Shown: positions 12,891-25,101, counted from the stretch's first letter. The stretch is DNA of 64,000 nucleotides from Metopolophium dirhodum (GCF_019925205.1 NC_083562.1:7812001-7876000), one strand, 5' to 3'. Notes: generated by a model not told the origin, from the letters alone. A program made the numbers and translations.

Positions 12891-13008
12891 ATATGAACTT
12901 TCAAAACACAAAGGGGGCAACCATAGGGTCATGTGGGCGATGCGCCTAGATGGGTCGGCGTGGGCTGACGGAAGGCTGGCGAGCAAAGCACCAGAGGACA
13001 TAGTTTAA
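12891..13008 (+). CDS. Candidate 3'-terminal exon, unrecognised
   Basis: A T-rich stretch ends in ATTGCAG (acceptor AG at 12889-12890). It is followed by 38 open codons starting at 12892 and ending at TAA 13006-13008. The segment is strongly GC-elevated against the AT-rich flanks, and the peptide is compositionally protein-like (it contains RVMWAMRLDGSAWADGRL). It has no start codon of its own in this frame, so it would have to be a spliced terminal exon. No domain is recognised. The alternative is a fragment of an unknown repeat. Confidence 0.25.
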
Positions 13009-13123
13009 TATTATATTATCATAATAATCGTAATATAGCTTCGCGGAAGCCACTCATTTCTAAACTATACTAGATTAGGAACTCTGGATAAAACGAATAC
13101 AAAATAATTGAAGGTCGTTCGCC

Positions 13124-13393
13124 ATGTTTTGGATGGGGAAAAATGTCCACGGAGTGTGGTATTATCATAGAAGTCATGGAGTAAAATCACTACTACCGCA
13201 CATAGACCAGCTATTAACTAATGGACAGCCGCGCTTAGAGAGAGGAACCAGTCAGTGGACGAGATACGAAAGAGAAAGAACTATGCGTTTGGGCATTAAG
13301 TTTTTTCATCCATACGTATTAAAATATTATAGCCATGATATAGCAGCTGTTATAGAATATGTCATGTTAAGACACATGGCTGAAAAAACTTAG
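13124..13393 (+). CDS. 89-residue ORF, unrecognised
   Basis: ATG at 13124 (context GCCATGT) opens an 89-codon frame to TAG at 13391-13393. The peptide is mixed in composition and rich in His, Tyr and Arg (for example GVWYYHRSHGV and RYERERTMRLG). It has no signal peptide and no known motif. The DNA encoding residues about 49-58 forms one arm of an inverted repeat whose other arm lies downstream at 13428-13457, so the frame may belong to a mobile or duplicated sequence. It stands out from chance frames by lacking low complexity, but identity is unknown. Confidence 0.28.
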   Translation: MFWMGKNVHGVWYYHRSHGVKSLLPHIDQLLTNGQPRLERGTSQWTRYERERTMRLGIKFFHPYVLKYYSHDIAAVIEYVMLRHMAEKT

Positions 13394-13457
13394 AGCAAAT
13401 AGTCCTCCATGATATCACAGAATAGAAAATGCCCAAACGCATGGTTCTTTCCCTCTC
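13268..13457. repeat. Inverted repeat, ~30-bp arms
   Basis: The left arm at 13268-13297 contains ATGCGTTTGGGCATT. The right arm at 13428-13457 contains its reverse complement AATGCCCAAACGCAT. Similarity extends outward through a purine-rich GAGAAAGAAC-like stretch with a few mismatches. The spacer is about 130 bp. Confidence 0.75.
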
Positions 13458-13487
13458 ACTCTATGCCGTCCCCGTGAATTATAGGCT

Positions 13488-13501
13488 GGGGGGGGGGGGG
13501 G
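13488..13501 (+). repeat. Poly-G run (14)
   Basis: An uninterrupted G14 homopolymer. It lies inside a 215-codon open frame and argues against that frame being coding. Confidence 0.9.
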
Positions 13502-13529
13502 TGTTAGGTGCAGTCCATTATTTAGTTTA

Positions 13530-14820
13530 TAGGTCTACTATGCTACCGCAGAAGAAAAACTACGGCTCTCGTTTATTTTTCCATGACGCTGCTGCTCCGG
13601 CGCATCCTAGGGGTGGGTGTGACGACAAGTTGGCCACCGGAAAAACCGTCGTAAAATGGATACGTTTTCGCAACGTAATATTATGTGTACGCGTAACGTA
13701 TACATTTACACATAGAATTCGATGTGCAACGACGCGCGTAAACCCGTCCCGTCCGCCTCTCAGTCATCGTCGCGCAAACGTCTGTCGGGTGTCAACTTAT
13801 ACTGTCAACGACACACGACGTCTCCGGACCAACATATTATTATTATTATTATTATTGTATGATTTAATGTGCAAAATAATTTCGTCGTCGTTGTGCCGTG
13901 ATGGCAGTAGCAATAATAGCCGTCGTTGTATTATAATAAATCGTCAATCGTACGTAGGTATATTGCCAATTATTTCTGTCGTTTTTTTCGCGAGAGAATA
14001 CATAACACCGTGCTATTATCTAACGCAAACCGTTTCGGACGTTTTCCGCTCGTGCAATGTAATAATATTACAATAATATACTTTTTATCGTTATAATATG
14101 TATAACAATATTATGTAGGCTGTGCGCGCGCGTGTTTGTACTACCTCTTGTGTGTCCGGACCTGAATGGCTGAATACCTCCACCGAATCCTGCATAATAT
14201 ACTATTATAATATATGCACGCCGAAACCATGGTACATGACTTAAAGGTAGGTAAGTCGTAATAATACATTATAATGTGTAGTAACTTTCTCGTTTCTATT
14301 AATACAATAATACTTATTTCGACGATTTTTTTACGTTACCGATAACCGGGTTATCGTACGTTTGGCTCAGATTCTAAGCCTTAGAATGTGTAGAGATAAA
14401 ATAAGATGTACGAAACCCGGAGCTTAGGGTCGCATGCATGCATGTATATAATATATACATATTATAATATTATACCTAAGAGCGGACATCCACCCGTCTC
14501 GTCGAAATGGCTTCGGAACGTAACTTTCGGCAGTAGCTATTTACATCTGCGCGCGCGAACAGTACGAATTCATAACCACAACCGAATACCCATTTCCGAT
14601 AAATTTATACTTACGACGAATCATAATCATGCGCACACGCGTGGTGCAGTTATAATATGATCGCCGTAAACCGCATTACAATTTATAGGTTATACCTTTG
14701 CTGCGAAAGCAGTTAATTACTGAAAGTGGTGCGGAATCAAACGTGGATCGTGCAGATGGGTTGCTAACGAGAGTCCGACACTAAGTGGACGTGTATTTGG
14801 GGTATTGAGGAGTACCTTGT
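13530..14820. other. CpG-rich block with donor-like site
   Basis: CpG-rich DNA with a TTA/ATT microsatellite at about 13837-13857. It holds the longest open frame of the window (215 codons from 13429), which crosses the poly-G run and the microsatellite and resembles nothing known. A donor-like TAG|GTAAGTCGT begins at 14251. It is interpreted as a possible promoter or untranslated-exon block on the + strand. Confidence 0.38.
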
Positions 14821-15039
14821 ACCATGCACATTAGTCCCCGTTTTACAACACTTTTATCGCATGTAACAATATTATGTATAATACAGTCGTGTACCGTGCT
14901 CACGAATATAATCGCTGTCGGTAAAAGTCGCCACTTGTCATTCTGACAAGTCAATGGCGATAAATAAACCGAAATAGAAATGTTGATACACTATGACTGC
15001 AGCAGCAATCCTTTGAATATCCACCCACGTGATACTTGA

Positions 15040-16970
15040 CATATACCCTACCTAATGTATTACGTATAGTATACTGTGAAAAAAATGGGGCACTGTTATT
15101 ATTTCTCATGTATTATTATGTTTTAGTTTTTTGTTATTAATAGGTACCTATCTATGTGCACAGCATATACACAATATATGTATATATGTTTCTAAAAAGT
15201 TATACACATTTTTTTCAAACTTCTCTATCAAAGTACTCACAAACCTTGTATATATTGTTTATAACCTTGTTAATAATGTGCTGTGTATGTGTATTATACG
15301 AATAATTCTTGATATCACAAAATATAGGTAGGTACGTTCAAAATTAATCTTTGACAAGGAATTCGGGGCAATTGATATAAACTAATTTAAAGTTTTAAGG
15401 TGAAATTTAAATCATAATCTTTTGTATTACGGAAACAATGTATATAATATATATATGTATGCCAAATACGTACTTAAACTGAAACATGAAATTAAATTTC
15501 CTTTTCATAATCGTTTCAAAAAACTAATTATGTAATATATCTATGTACTGTTTAAGTTGTAACTTTAATGGTTAAAATATCTTAAGAGTATTATTACAGT
15601 AACTAAAAGTAAGAATAAACATAAGTATGGTGATTTAATTTTGTTTTTTCTCTTCTAAGATTCTAAAGTTATTTTTCGATTTGCTTGAAATTAAATTAAA
15701 ATTTTTTTTAAATGATTTTCAAACATTGCTTCGCAAAATCTTGACGTTGAATTTAGATTAGGTAATTGTGAAAGTTTCGACAATTATTTGATAATAGTTT
15801 GTGTGACTGTACTTTTAATGGGATTTTTTGTCTATTTATTCATGTGTACACGTTTTATAATAGGAAAAAATGCTTCAACTTTGAAGGTGGCAAATTGGGT
15901 CTAGGTTGAACTTTAGGAGGTAAAAATTGAAAATTCTCATTGTTTTCACAATATTTGTAAAAAGCAAAAAAAAAATGAAAGGTAAGCGGGAATTTTTATA
16001 GTTTAAGCCAGTTTTTATTATTAAATAACGGATAACCGTAATATCTCTGGTAATTTTCACCAAATGTATATTTTAACATTTTTTATACATGGTAAAATAG
16101 TTTGAATCTATTTGAGCTATTCATAGCTGACATCTTCTTTTTTTGTTTGTTTTTTTAGTATATGTGTCGATAAGAAATTGTTCACTTGGTCAAAAAGATT
16201 GAATATTTTTTAATTTAAGGTTCCTTTTGTTTTTTCATTACTGAAATAATTTTTTAAAAATGTTAAGAGTAATTTCACAAATATATTTTATGAGCGACTG
16301 AAGTTTACATTTTGACGAAATTGGATATTCACTACTCACAAATTATATAACAATTTCTCGTCAAATGATTTTAGTTTTTTCTGTTCTAATTTAAAAAGTA
16401 TTAATTGTAACTTGAAACAGTCCACTGTAAGATAAATTATCATTTTCTATATTCAATGAAATTTTCAAACTATTTGGACTTAATTTAAGCTATTTCTTAA
16501 ACCTATATTGATAATAAGTAGCTAATGCATTTAACGTAGTAACCTTATTTTAATTTATATGTGCTTATTATCCAAAATGTTCACTTAAAAATTAATAACT
16601 AACGTGTATGTAAAAAGTATTTTCAAACTTAATATTTACATTTACCTTATAAGGTTTGAGAATAACATTTTGTTTAAGTAAATATTGTTACACATCGTTA
16701 AGTTAAGTCAAACAAACTTTCAATCACTAGGTCTAGTTAAAGTAAATTAACATAACATTATATGTTTATAGACTCGTTTATAGATATTGGTTTATATAGT
16801 TATAGGTACCTACATCATACATTTGATGAAAACTCGATAATGGATTGGCGTTCAACTTCTACAGTATTATGGTACTTGTTCAGTTTATTATTATCGACTC
16901 AGTACCGACTTCGTATTGTCAATTACCCTTAAAATTATATAGTAATAACAACTTTTTTTTATTATTTTGT
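15040..16970. other. AT-rich desert
   Basis: AT-rich DNA with many T- and A-runs. Nothing coding or repetitive beyond simple sequence was seen. Confidence 0.55.
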
Positions 16971-17064
16971 GCAGAGAGCGATGGATCACTTCCACAATAG
17001 TTATTATTACTCTAGGACATTTTGTACAAAGTCATTGGATGTTCTTGGGTGTTCACTGTACAGG

Positions 17065-17342
17065 TAGTGGCATAGCCAGGGGGTCTGAGGACTGTAGTCC
17101 TCCCCAAAAATGTAGGACAATTTAAAAATTTTCCTTCAGTATTTTGTGAACATATTACGTGAAATTTAACAGTGTATTAAAAATGTAATTTGTATAAAGT
17201 TTCTACTAAAGTCTAAAATGTTATATACACACGACATCAGCATACATAACTTATGAGAGATTCTAGTTATTTATCCTCTATACATCAAATTATCAGCACC
17301 CCCCCCCCCCCCCACACAAAGTAAATCTTAGCTACGCCACTG
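17065..17342. mobile_element. hAT-like MITE, ~278 bp
   Basis: The left end reads TAGTGGCATAGCCAGGGGG and the right end TTAGCTACGCCACTG, whose reverse complement is CAGTGGCGTAGCTAA. The first 12 bases agree with two transitions. The left end runs into a G-run, the right end follows a C15 run (17299-17313), and CAGTGGCGTAGCCAGGGGG-type ends are common in hAT-derived MITEs. No clear 8-bp target duplication is visible. The interior is non-coding. Confidence 0.6.
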
Positions 17343-17570
17343 CGTGTAGAACTCACTCTCAGCCCTCAGGCCTTTTCACTTTAAAGGGCCTTGCGTCATA
17401 CAATAAATTCAGATGTTTATATCTTAAATGTAAGCAAATATTTATGGTCATTTTGAACTGTGTTTATTATTAGTTGTACTAATATAATACAAATATGTCA
17501 ATTTTGTACAGATTTAGAATTTTGAAACCGATTTTATTATTTTAAACTTCTCACTAGCAATGTCATACAA

Positions 17571-17883
17571 ATATCTTAAGAGAGACGAAGTGGCCAAAGT
17601 GACTAAGGGGTCGGCTGCGACGCAGTCGACCCGAGATCGATTCCTAGGCCATGGGCGGCATTTTTCTTCGGACAAGTCACGGTGTCCGGAGAACAAGTGT
17701 CGCCATCCCCCACCCGGGCATGGCAGATACCTACGGGTGCCCAATCAAAAATTCTGCCAAACTAAACACATACGTGTTCCTCCCCCTACCGACTTAATAA
17801 CCTACAGTAAAAACTAAAAATAGCTAATGGCCTCAGCTGCCGGGCTCAAGATCAATAAAAAAAAAAAAAAAAATATATCTTAA
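17571..17883 (+). mobile_element. tRNA-derived SINE, copy 1 with target duplication
   Basis: The body (17580-17874) starts with a tRNA-like head, GACGAAGTGGCCAAAGTGAC, followed by TAAGG, recalling the A box of tRNA-Ser. It shares several words (GATACCT-CGGGTGCCCAA, TCAAAAA-T-CTGCCAAA) with the copy at 18965 and ends in a long A-run. It is flanked by the 9-bp direct repeat ATATCTTAA (17571-17579 and 17875-17883). A SINE is transcribed by RNA polymerase III and mobilised in trans by a LINE. The B box here has decayed (GATCGATTCCT), so this copy is probably inactive. Confidence 0.82.
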
Positions 17884-18108
17884 ATGTTTAGTTTTAAATT
17901 ATAAACTTTTGCATTGCTGTATTATAATTATTGTTTATTTTATGCCAATCGGCTATTTTAGATATTACAAAAGGTAGTTATTAATACAAATAAAAATGAG
18001 AAAATAATATATAGGTAGGTAATGCTAAGTACATAATATATTATAGATACGTTAAGTGAAAGTGGTTGTGTGGCTCAAAAATCAATTATTAGTAGCAGCT
18101 CTGGTCGT

Positions 18109-18384
18109 TTAATGGAGATAATGGTTTTGCCCATTGGAAGTTTTACGTTTTGGTACATAGAATTGGGAATAATTTCTAGAGATGTAAGGAAGGACTCTAA
18201 GAGGTATAGCAGAAATGAGTTCGGGAGCGCCGAGAGAGCCATTTAGTAATGAAAATTTAAATATAACACCCAATAAAAATAAAAGTAATAAAAACGTTAT
18301 CAATGTAAACAATACAATAATAACGTGTTTATATTTTCCATAAATTACAATTACGTTTACCTCTGAATTCTGATGATTAAACAC
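18109..18384 (-). CDS. Candidate membrane-protein C-terminal exon
   Basis: The minus strand is open for 91 codons to a TAA at 18109-18111. There is no ATG at the left edge (the first codon would be GTG), but an acceptor-like AATCATCAG precedes AATTCAGAGG at about 18370, so a spliced exon is more plausible than a self-contained gene. One hydrophobic segment (VLFTLITFLLLLFLLGVIF, residues about 24-42) is strong enough for a membrane span. It is followed by a soluble tail of about 44 residues ending in a basic, Asn- and His-rich stretch. Codon positions look protein-like rather than random AT. No family is recognised. No polyadenylation signal stands out immediately downstream. Confidence 0.32.
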   Translation of the reverse strand: MFNHQNSEVNVIVIYGKYKHVIIVLFTLITFLLLLFLLGVIFKFSLLNGSLGAPELISAIPLRVLPYISRNYSQFYVPKRKTSNGQNHYLH

Positions 18385-18957
18385 AATGTCAGTGTGTACT
18401 CACAACTTTGGAATCAATATTATTTTTTTCAATATTGCTGGTATCAACTGTTATTTATTAGGATATTAAATTATTAATAATTAATATGTAAGTACCTAAT
18501 TTTATGTATTAAAATCCTCAAATACGGGAATTCATTTTTGGGGCATAAATAAATCATTTTATTATATTTTTATAATAATTTGATTTAAGTTATTTTATTA
18601 CTTTTCGAAGTACCTAATTTTCCCAAACTGAGAAACTACATAAAATAATTGTTTATGTTAATTTGAATCCAGTGAGACGTTCCGGTAATACGTATTTTTA
18701 TTAAAATAAATATTGTATAACCTATAAAACACGCGTATTTTATAACTACTAGTTATTAATTTATATCATAGCTATAATGTACCAGCCACCAGTTTATAAT
18801 ATTTATTTCTAAGATCAGATCTTAAGATCAATTAGTCAATGTGATTTGATTATAATGTATCTTAACAGTGTATAAGCATATGTAGTGAACTACCTTTTTC
18901 TATAAATATAAATTGATATTTTTTTTACTATCAATCTATTTATACCTACAATAAATG

Positions 18958-19257
18958 TATGATGGGGGACGGAGTGGCCGAGTGGACTAAGGCGTCGGTT
19001 GCAACACGCACCGTCGCCGGTTCGAAACTAGGTCACGGGCGGCTTTTTTCTCCGGCAGACATCTGTCAGGAGAGAGAGGCCGCCCCGGACCGGGTTATGC
19101 AGATACCTGCGGGTGCCCAAATCAAAAAATGCTGCCAAAACAAACAAACACGTGTAAACAAATCTACAGTTCTCTCCCCCACACTACCACGAGGTAATGA
19201 CCTTAGTAATTGAAGCCTGCTTAACCCTAATAAAAAAAAGTATATTCTGATATGATG
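18958..19257 (+). mobile_element. tRNA-Ser-derived SINE, copy 2
   Basis: The head GGACGGAGTGGCCGAGTGG closely matches a tRNA-Ser 5' half. An A box is at 18975-18985 (TGGCCGAGTGG) and a B box at 19019-19029 (GGTTCGAAACT), 34 bases apart, so the internal polymerase III promoter is largely intact. A unique body with GATACCTGCGGGTGCCCAA follows, as in the copy 1.4 kb upstream, then a short A-rich tail at 19231-19239. A 7-bp direct repeat TATGATG at 18958-18964 and 19251-19257 is a plausible but weak target duplication. The fold would not make a functional tRNA. Confidence 0.8.
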
Positions 19258-21450
19258 CTCATAAAGTATTGAATGATAGTGAAAGATAATAATATACACA
19301 TGTAATTTAATAATTATTTTATTTCCATGATTCATTTAAATTGGATTGTGTTGAATTTCCGGTCGTGGCGACGACACTGTCGTCACGACAGTGATAATGA
19401 TGCGTTTCCGACCGGTCTGATGTTGTTTTAAGTTCGGGGCCTGTTTCCGCCACATAGAACAATAACACTATAATAATATTATAATTATTTATGGATGTAA
19501 ATATTTAATCATCACATTGAATTTTTTCCTCAGATATACCCAAGGATATACCTAACCCTTTTATTTCCATGAGAATATATTAAACAGTTAATAATTAATA
19601 AATGGATTGTTATTGTATATTTATAATATTAATGCCTACCTGTAAATAAATAATCTATCAGCAATCAATAGTTAAACAAATTTTTTTTCAATTCATAATT
19701 TATTTATATAATTTTATTACTAAAATATTTGCAATAATAGATATTTGTTATTTACACAAGTACAATTATTATAGAAATTGGTATAGAAATGTATTTTATT
19801 CAAGTCAGGGCGTCGCGTTGTGAAAATAACTGAGTTGGCGTGTAAACAAATACAAATATGCATACAATTTTTTTAAATTGTATTTAAAATGTTTCAACAT
19901 ACCTATTTTCTATTTCATAGTTCCGTTATTATAGTTTTGATATTTTATATATTTTTCGTTTATTTAATCGTCTTTATCGGAACGGATAATTGTTGTCCGT
20001 ATGAGGTTAAGGCTTAGGCTTAGTTGTAGACGTCTATTTTTTACTTTGGTACACCTAGGTTATAGTAATTTACCATTTCGATTGGAAGTTTCCCAACGAT
20101 ACGGAAGACCCCATATTAAAAATCTTTAATTTATCCTTCACATGGCATTTTATATTAACATACGACATTTTTCGCCGTAAATACGGTAAACGTTTAGTGA
20201 ATTTCTAATTTATTGTTGTATGTTAATAATTGCCGTTCTTATGTGATCTTAGCTGATGCAAAAGTAATCTTATTATATTGCTATACCCAGAGCAACCAAA
20301 CCTACGTCCTACATGTATTTAAATACATAGATAACGCACCAGAATTATTTTTTATAATAAATGATATAAATATATTGTTAGTAACTTTATAAGTACCTAT
20401 TTAACATATATGTATATAATATAATGACATATTTTCATGATAAAAAAATTTTCCTCTTGTTTCAAATTGTTATTTTGCCAATGCAAAGAAAAAGAGATTC
20501 GATTTAAGATAGTGTTAAGAGCTTTCTCAAAAACTACGTTTTATTAGATCTATGCGCAATGTACATGAATACTTATTTCTTTCTCGTAAAAACAACAACA
20601 GTAATGCATTAGGTACCTAAAGAAATAGCATTTTCAGCACACGAATAATCTACAGAAATTTACATTGTTAAATTAATATGTCACACTGTTAATACCTACA
20701 CGTGTATTTTATTTAATGTAATTTGAATACATTTCTTCGATAACTGAAGATTAGGGAATGATAAATAAACAAGGAATTTAAGTCCCCTATAAATACTGTT
20801 AAAAAAAAAATGTGATAATATGTGCTGCAATATATTATTACGGTTTTAAATTTAAACTCCATGTTCCTGTGTATTATACATATTATAATAATAAAATCCA
20901 CTTAAAATGACAAATTTATCGAATTATTATTGTGGATAAGCCGGTGTTAATTTATTCAACAAAATTCATATAACTTGAAATGTGGTCCTAAAACATAACA
21001 AATTGGATAAGAATAAAATTAGGAATTACCTGAATTATAAAAAAAAACACTACGAGTAAATTAAATTGCAAAATATACTGAATCTTATGCATAAAAACTA
21101 ATATAATATGGACATTTAATTAATTAACTATATTATGAAAAACATTTATTTTATATCAACTGTCATTAGTAATAATTAACGAATAAATAAATCAACAACG
21201 TGACGATGGTAATGTCAAATGTTGATAAGATAATATATCTACTTAACAAAATACTTACGAGTGTGTTGACGTGGAAGGTTTTTTTTCATTTTCTTACTTA
21301 CGTGGAAAATTACGTAAAACCCTTTGGGAAATCTTGTTTTATTCAAAGAAAAAAATGAATTCATGAAAAGTTTGTTATGATTTTAATAAATAGCATAATA
21401 AACTATAGTTAGAGGGCTAATTAAAAATGTAAATATGTATAAGAAACTTC
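19258..21450. other. AT-rich desert
   Basis: A palindrome-like GGCGACGACACTGTCGTCACGAC lies near 19366-19388, where ACGACACTGTCGT is nearly self-complementary. Otherwise this is AT-rich DNA with no supported feature. Confidence 0.5.
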
Positions 21451-21458
21451 AGCTGTTG

Positions 21459-21791
21459 TCACTTGTCGAGAATAACGCTTATATTATATGTAAGTACTAT
21501 ACTACTATATAGGTATATTGTATATGTAGATATAGGTACATGGTATACTGTTCTTTTATTGTGCGTTTTCTGATCGACGACCACCTGGTTGGTTTTTTTT
21601 TCAAAGCTCTCTTGGTGGTCATTTGTCGCAAAAAGAACATTTGAAAGAGAAAATGTTTTTGTGTTGAGGGATAAATGCTCACTTAAAGCTGTCTCCAGCT
21701 TTATAAACGGTTCTTTATTACGTACCAGAAGTTGAAATATAATTTTTTTTCCTGTTATGGAATAAGTCTCATGAAAATAACATAATCCCAT
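21459..21791 (-). CDS. 110-codon ORF, unrecognised
   Basis: One of the longer frames outside CpG-rich blocks. It starts near 21791 and reads a hydrophilic, Lys/Thr/Asn-rich chain (for example KLETALSEHLSLNTKTFSL), then a Tyr/Ile-rich tail that looks like translated (TA)n. There is no known motif, signal peptide or splice support. The upstream two-thirds looks more protein-like than the tail. It may be a relic or chance. Confidence 0.18.
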   Translation of the reverse strand: MGLCYFHETYSITGKKIIFQLLVRNKEPFIKLETALSEHLSLNTKTFSLSNVLFATNDHQESFEKKTNQVVVDQKTHNKRTVYHVPISTYTIYLYSSIVLTYNISVILDK

Positions 21792-21799
21792 TGGTCAGT

Positions 21800-24700
21800 T
21801 TACGTATAACTTTTTCCACGCATTTAAAATAGTCTAAACTAGTATTTTTCTAAACATAAAAACAGTAAAAATATTCCATTTATTTTTACTGATTTTAGTA
21901 ACGAGTATCAAACACTATTTAACTTGTTTGCATAATAATTATTATTGTATAATATTTTGTACATCGAATAGCCATAACCATTATGTGTTTTTAAAATATA
22001 TAATTTTATACTTGCTAACATAATATAAATTTTCCTGTACCAATGTATTTTTATTAGTGAATTAGGATTTATATAATCGTAAAAAAAAAGCCAATGGACG
22101 CGTAATTTTATATTTTCCATACTTAATATTTTCTTTTTGTTTTATATCGCTAATACCATTAATGCCCTAAATAAAATATTCATCCCATAGGGTTTTCGAT
22201 TCATTTACATGTCTAATAAAAAGTTTAAACAAGTTTCTAATGTAAATTCGTAGGCATGAGAGGAAAAAGAATAACAACGATACTTTTCTCATGTAGAACG
22301 TGGTAGAACCCATAAAATAATATAGAATTCGTATTTTAATGATGCATTTTTTTTAGCATGGTTCATAAATTTGTCTTAAGGGTATCATTCTTTGCAATTA
22401 CAACGATTTAAATCTTAATTTTACAATTTACTGGTTCCGTAGTATAAGCAGTATTAATGGTAAATATTTTACATAATCCTAAATAGGTAAAAATTATTCT
22501 GTTTTGATTACTTTTTAAAGCATTATAAAATTATCTGTTACATACACACTGCACTATAGGGTAATTGGATTCTAGCTCTGGTTAGTCATTTAATTCTGGA
22601 AACATAACATAGTTTTAAAAGTTCCTCATTATGATTGTTTTTACTTTATCCTAGCATATTCATTTTAAACACCAATCTTAAGTTATATTATTTTTTAGTA
22701 CATTAGTAATACAATTTTAATATATATATAGTTTATACTTTATAGATATAATATATTATATATTAAAAGTGATGTATCTTAAATACTCACGGAATTAAAT
22801 TTCCAACTAGAATTATTGAGAACGCCATAAACTCTGTGTAAACAGATCTTCCGTTTTTATTACGTTATAAAATATATTATATTTAATAACTATATTATGT
22901 CACAAGTCGTACTGGCTATATATAAAGTTTAAGGTCTTCTAAACATTCTTCTGTGTCATATTAGAGGTATATTTCTACTATGGAATTTGTATTTATGAGG
23001 AAAATTATTTTTGACCTAAAGCTTAATGCCTTTGCAGTTACAATAAGCGAATCTCCATTTGGAAAGGCTACGATTATAACACTAAGAGAAAATTCTGATT
23101 AATTTATATTAATTTACTTACATTATGTATTTACAAATGTGTCATTTTCACTGTACTGACAATACTACTTGGTATCAGGTATGATTATCTATATTGATAT
23201 AAAATACAATAATATACCTCGTACATTTATTATATGATAATTAACAATAATAATTGTATAATTTTTGAATTTGTAAATTAATAAAACTCAAATTAGTATA
23301 ATTCACATAGGCTTTATATTTTTTATTATAAAACAAATAAAATAGGTACTTATATTCTTAAATATCATACAAATACTTAAACATAGGTAATCCCTGATTA
23401 TAATACCATAATTTGATTTCAAAACTCAACACCTTGCGGACGTGCTTACAAATATTTAAACTTTAAGATTTGCAACGTTTGTCTGCATGTGTTTCAGTTA
23501 TCAATTGACCAAATAGGTCAAATCTAACCACAACTAAATTTCTTTATTTTTCTCAGTTGTACTTATACTGATGACATGCAATACAGAGCGTGGGGTAATT
23601 TTCTGACCTTTTTGGAGTTTGGCCAACTTACTTGACATGAAAAGTTACCAACTATATTATTATGTAACAGTAAATAACGAATGCCGTTTTAGTTATTGTA
23701 GCAATTTTCAGTTCACTAAATACCACCGAGTGTCCAATACCAAGCCTTTAATAAACTACAATTATAAATTACTGTTCTAGTTATTTTTTATGAATATGAT
23801 TATCATAATATTCTTAAATTTAAATACTAATGAATAAATATAATGTATTAACACGTTAATTTTTTAATATTATTTAAATTAACTTTGTAAATACCTGGAA
23901 ACTATTTTTTTTATTAAGTCATTACTAACTTCTTATAATATAGTCTATGTTTTAATTCAAGTTTGAACATTATCTTATTAATAATAAATAAAACAAAATT
24001 TGAATTAAATAGTTACAATTTTTATAAGTTATTAAAATACAAAGTATCCCAGATTACATTCAAACATACAAACGTCTACATTTTTTTAAACTCGAAAAAG
24101 TACGATTAATAAACGTAATAAATGATACGAACTACAAACGCTGCGCCAACAATATGACAGCACCATACTTAAATTTGTTTCCTTATTTAATTAACGTTGT
24201 TCACTAACTCAAAAATTTAAATAATATATACATGTATTTATATATTGAGATAATTCAGTTTTTAGTTTATAAATCAAGTTTAAAATATGTCTTAGGTAAA
24301 TTAGTTAAGGTTTGAGGTTTGGTTTGTACCTATATGTGTATATTATTATTTATTATGTTCTTCCTTAATATTATCTTAGGTAATGTTATTAAGTTAAATA
24401 CATAAATATCGCACTGAAAAAGTATTTTTGTTTTAAAGATGTATTTTTGATTTTTCTAATAATCAAGTTTTGTAGAGTCGAAGGTTATGTGACGCATGAT
24501 TATTTTTATTTTAGTCACGAATTTTGTTTTAAACAAAAAACACACGTTCTGCGTTCTTTTATGGTGTATTATTTTACAGTTCTCTAAACAGACAGAAATA
24601 AACAGAAATTACATTTAAACAAAAACATCGACGGGCCCCAACACTACTCGTTATAATCTTAATCCCTAAAGCGTTTATATTCTCTCATTATTTGTATTGT

Positions 24701-25080
24701 ATTTAGACATAAAAATAGTACCTATATGATATTATCAATGCCAGATTTTAAAAAAAAATACAGGTTATATCCAAAAACCCCAAAATGTAGAAACATTTTA
24801 TGTATTATCCTAATGCATAAGTGGAACTTCAAACACAATACATAACTCTAAATACAATAGTCAGTTATTTTAGAAAGTAGAAACTAATGAAAATTGTATA
24901 AATAAATAATGATATAAATAAGTATTGATAAATGTATCCGTGGTTGATTATTTTAAAATATAATAATAGTCTATTTTAAATATAATATATATTGTTTTTG
25001 AGTATTAAACGAGGGTTAAATATTTAAAAAAAAACATATTCCTAAATTTAAATTATTGTTATATATTTAAGTATTTTTAA
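21800..25080. other. AT-rich desert with one GC-elevated patch
   Basis: Mostly AT-rich. The patch at 23440-23700 is less AT-rich and contains the inverted pair TTGACC-AAATA-GGTCAA. It could be a conserved non-coding element. No coding frame is supported. Confidence 0.4.
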
Positions 25081-25101
25081 TAATAATAATTTATATATTT
25101 G

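Noticed and set aside
13429..14076. Longest open frame in the window, 215 codons on +
   Set aside because: It crosses a G14 run, an ATT microsatellite and one inverted-repeat arm, lies in CpG-rich DNA with few stops, and resembles no known protein.
16975..17063. Possible exon between TTGTGCAG and CAG|GTAGTG
   Set aside because: The supposed donor coincides with the end of a MITE, the peptide is not protein-like and the frame is only 29 codons.
18958..19029. True tRNA-Ser gene
   Set aside because: The head matches tRNA-Ser, but the 3' half does not pair into an acceptor stem and it continues into a SINE body with an A-rich tail.
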